Part shown: in pieces, positions 14,922-15,073 of the stretch | Layout: each line of letters starts with the position of its first letter | How positions within the stretch are numbered: position 1 is the first letter of the stretch | From: Flavobacterium psychrophilum | Lineage (GTDB): Bacteria; Bacteroidota; Bacteroidia; Flavobacteriales; Flavobacteriaceae | Assembly (NCBI GenBank): GCA_020720185.1 | Contig: DYPB01000009.1 | Location: 1-15,073, forward strand | DNA length: 15,073 bases | Direction: 5' to 3' | Notes under the pieces: model-generated | The model's input: the letters and a program-made list of their open reading frames with translations, nothing else | What the model was told of the DNA's origin: nothing | The model's database searches: none | Made by a program: the position numbers and the translations under genes

Positions 14922-14946
14922 AAGCTCCAGTTTGGAGCTTTTTTTT
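14922..14946 (+). terminator. Rho-independent terminator
   Basis: AAGCTCCA (14922-14929) and TGGAGCTT (14933-14940) form an 8-bp stem with a 3-base loop, followed by TTTTTT. It lies 24 bases after the stop of the preceding gene. The remaining 127 bases of the window hold nothing I can identify. Confidence 0.92.
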
Positions 14947-15073
14947 ATGGTTTATTTTCAGAGATTTTGAATACCAAAAACAGCCCAAAGCCTTTATCGA
15001 CTAACTTTTTGCTATTTAATAATCCCTATTTGCAAATTATTTGATGCTATTTGCATTTCAATTCAAGCAATAA

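Noticed and set aside
14707..14988. Minus-strand ORF of 93 codons over the end of the last gene
   Set aside because: It overlaps a well-supported gene and its terminator, and has no start signal or recognisable protein features.

Overview
The window looks like chromosomal DNA of a Bacteroidota bacterium, most likely a flavobacterium. The DNA is strongly AT-rich and has no clear Shine-Dalgarno sequences. Several genes are preceded by the Bacteroidota-type -7 box TAnnTTTG. The proteins also fit: DUF4159, a THUMP-like methyltransferase, a fused E1 alpha/beta 2-oxoacid dehydrogenase, an Hsp90 with the ISNGTDA motif, and lipoproteins with short lipoboxes. The species assignment is inference from memory of these families; no search was run.

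Layout, left to right. A heptamer tandem repeat at the left edge runs into the stop codon of a minus-strand thiolase. A plus-strand run of five genes follows, with gaps of 11 bases or less: a small antitoxin, a PIN-domain toxin broken by an in-frame stop, a DUF4159 secreted protein, a THUMP-like SAM methyltransferase and an unknown secreted protein. A good promoter lies before the antitoxin. A minus-strand VanX-like lipoprotein peptidase overlaps the end of this run tail to tail. Next come tRNA-Ser(GCU), tRNA-Pro(UGG) and tRNA-Arg(UCU), with their own promoter and terminator, and then a perfect palindrome. The minus strand then carries a tandem universal stress protein and htpG. On the plus strand follow a lipocalin-like lipoprotein and a glycine-zipper OmpA lipoprotein. 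On the minus strand follow a two-gene unit (membrane-anchored OmpA protein, then membrane-anchored helix-hairpin-helix protein) and the large fused E1 dehydrogenase. A roughly 400-base gap with a degraded inverted repeat precedes a compact helical protein of unknown function with its own terminator.

Functionally this is mostly core-genome material: acyl-CoA and 2-oxoacid metabolism (thiolase, E1), protein and stress homeostasis (HtpG, UspA), cell-envelope upkeep (VanX-like peptidase, OmpA proteins, lipoproteins) and translation (tRNAs, probable RNA methyltransferase). The most accessory-like part is the toxin-antitoxin pair at 1351-1882, whose toxin carries a nonsense codon while the rest of its reading frame, including the catalytic acidic residues, is intact. 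I did not find convincing evidence of a large undescribed system. The better leads are the decaying toxin joined to an RNA-methyltransferase operon, the OmpA/HhH membrane pair, and several unexplained inverted or tandem repeats.
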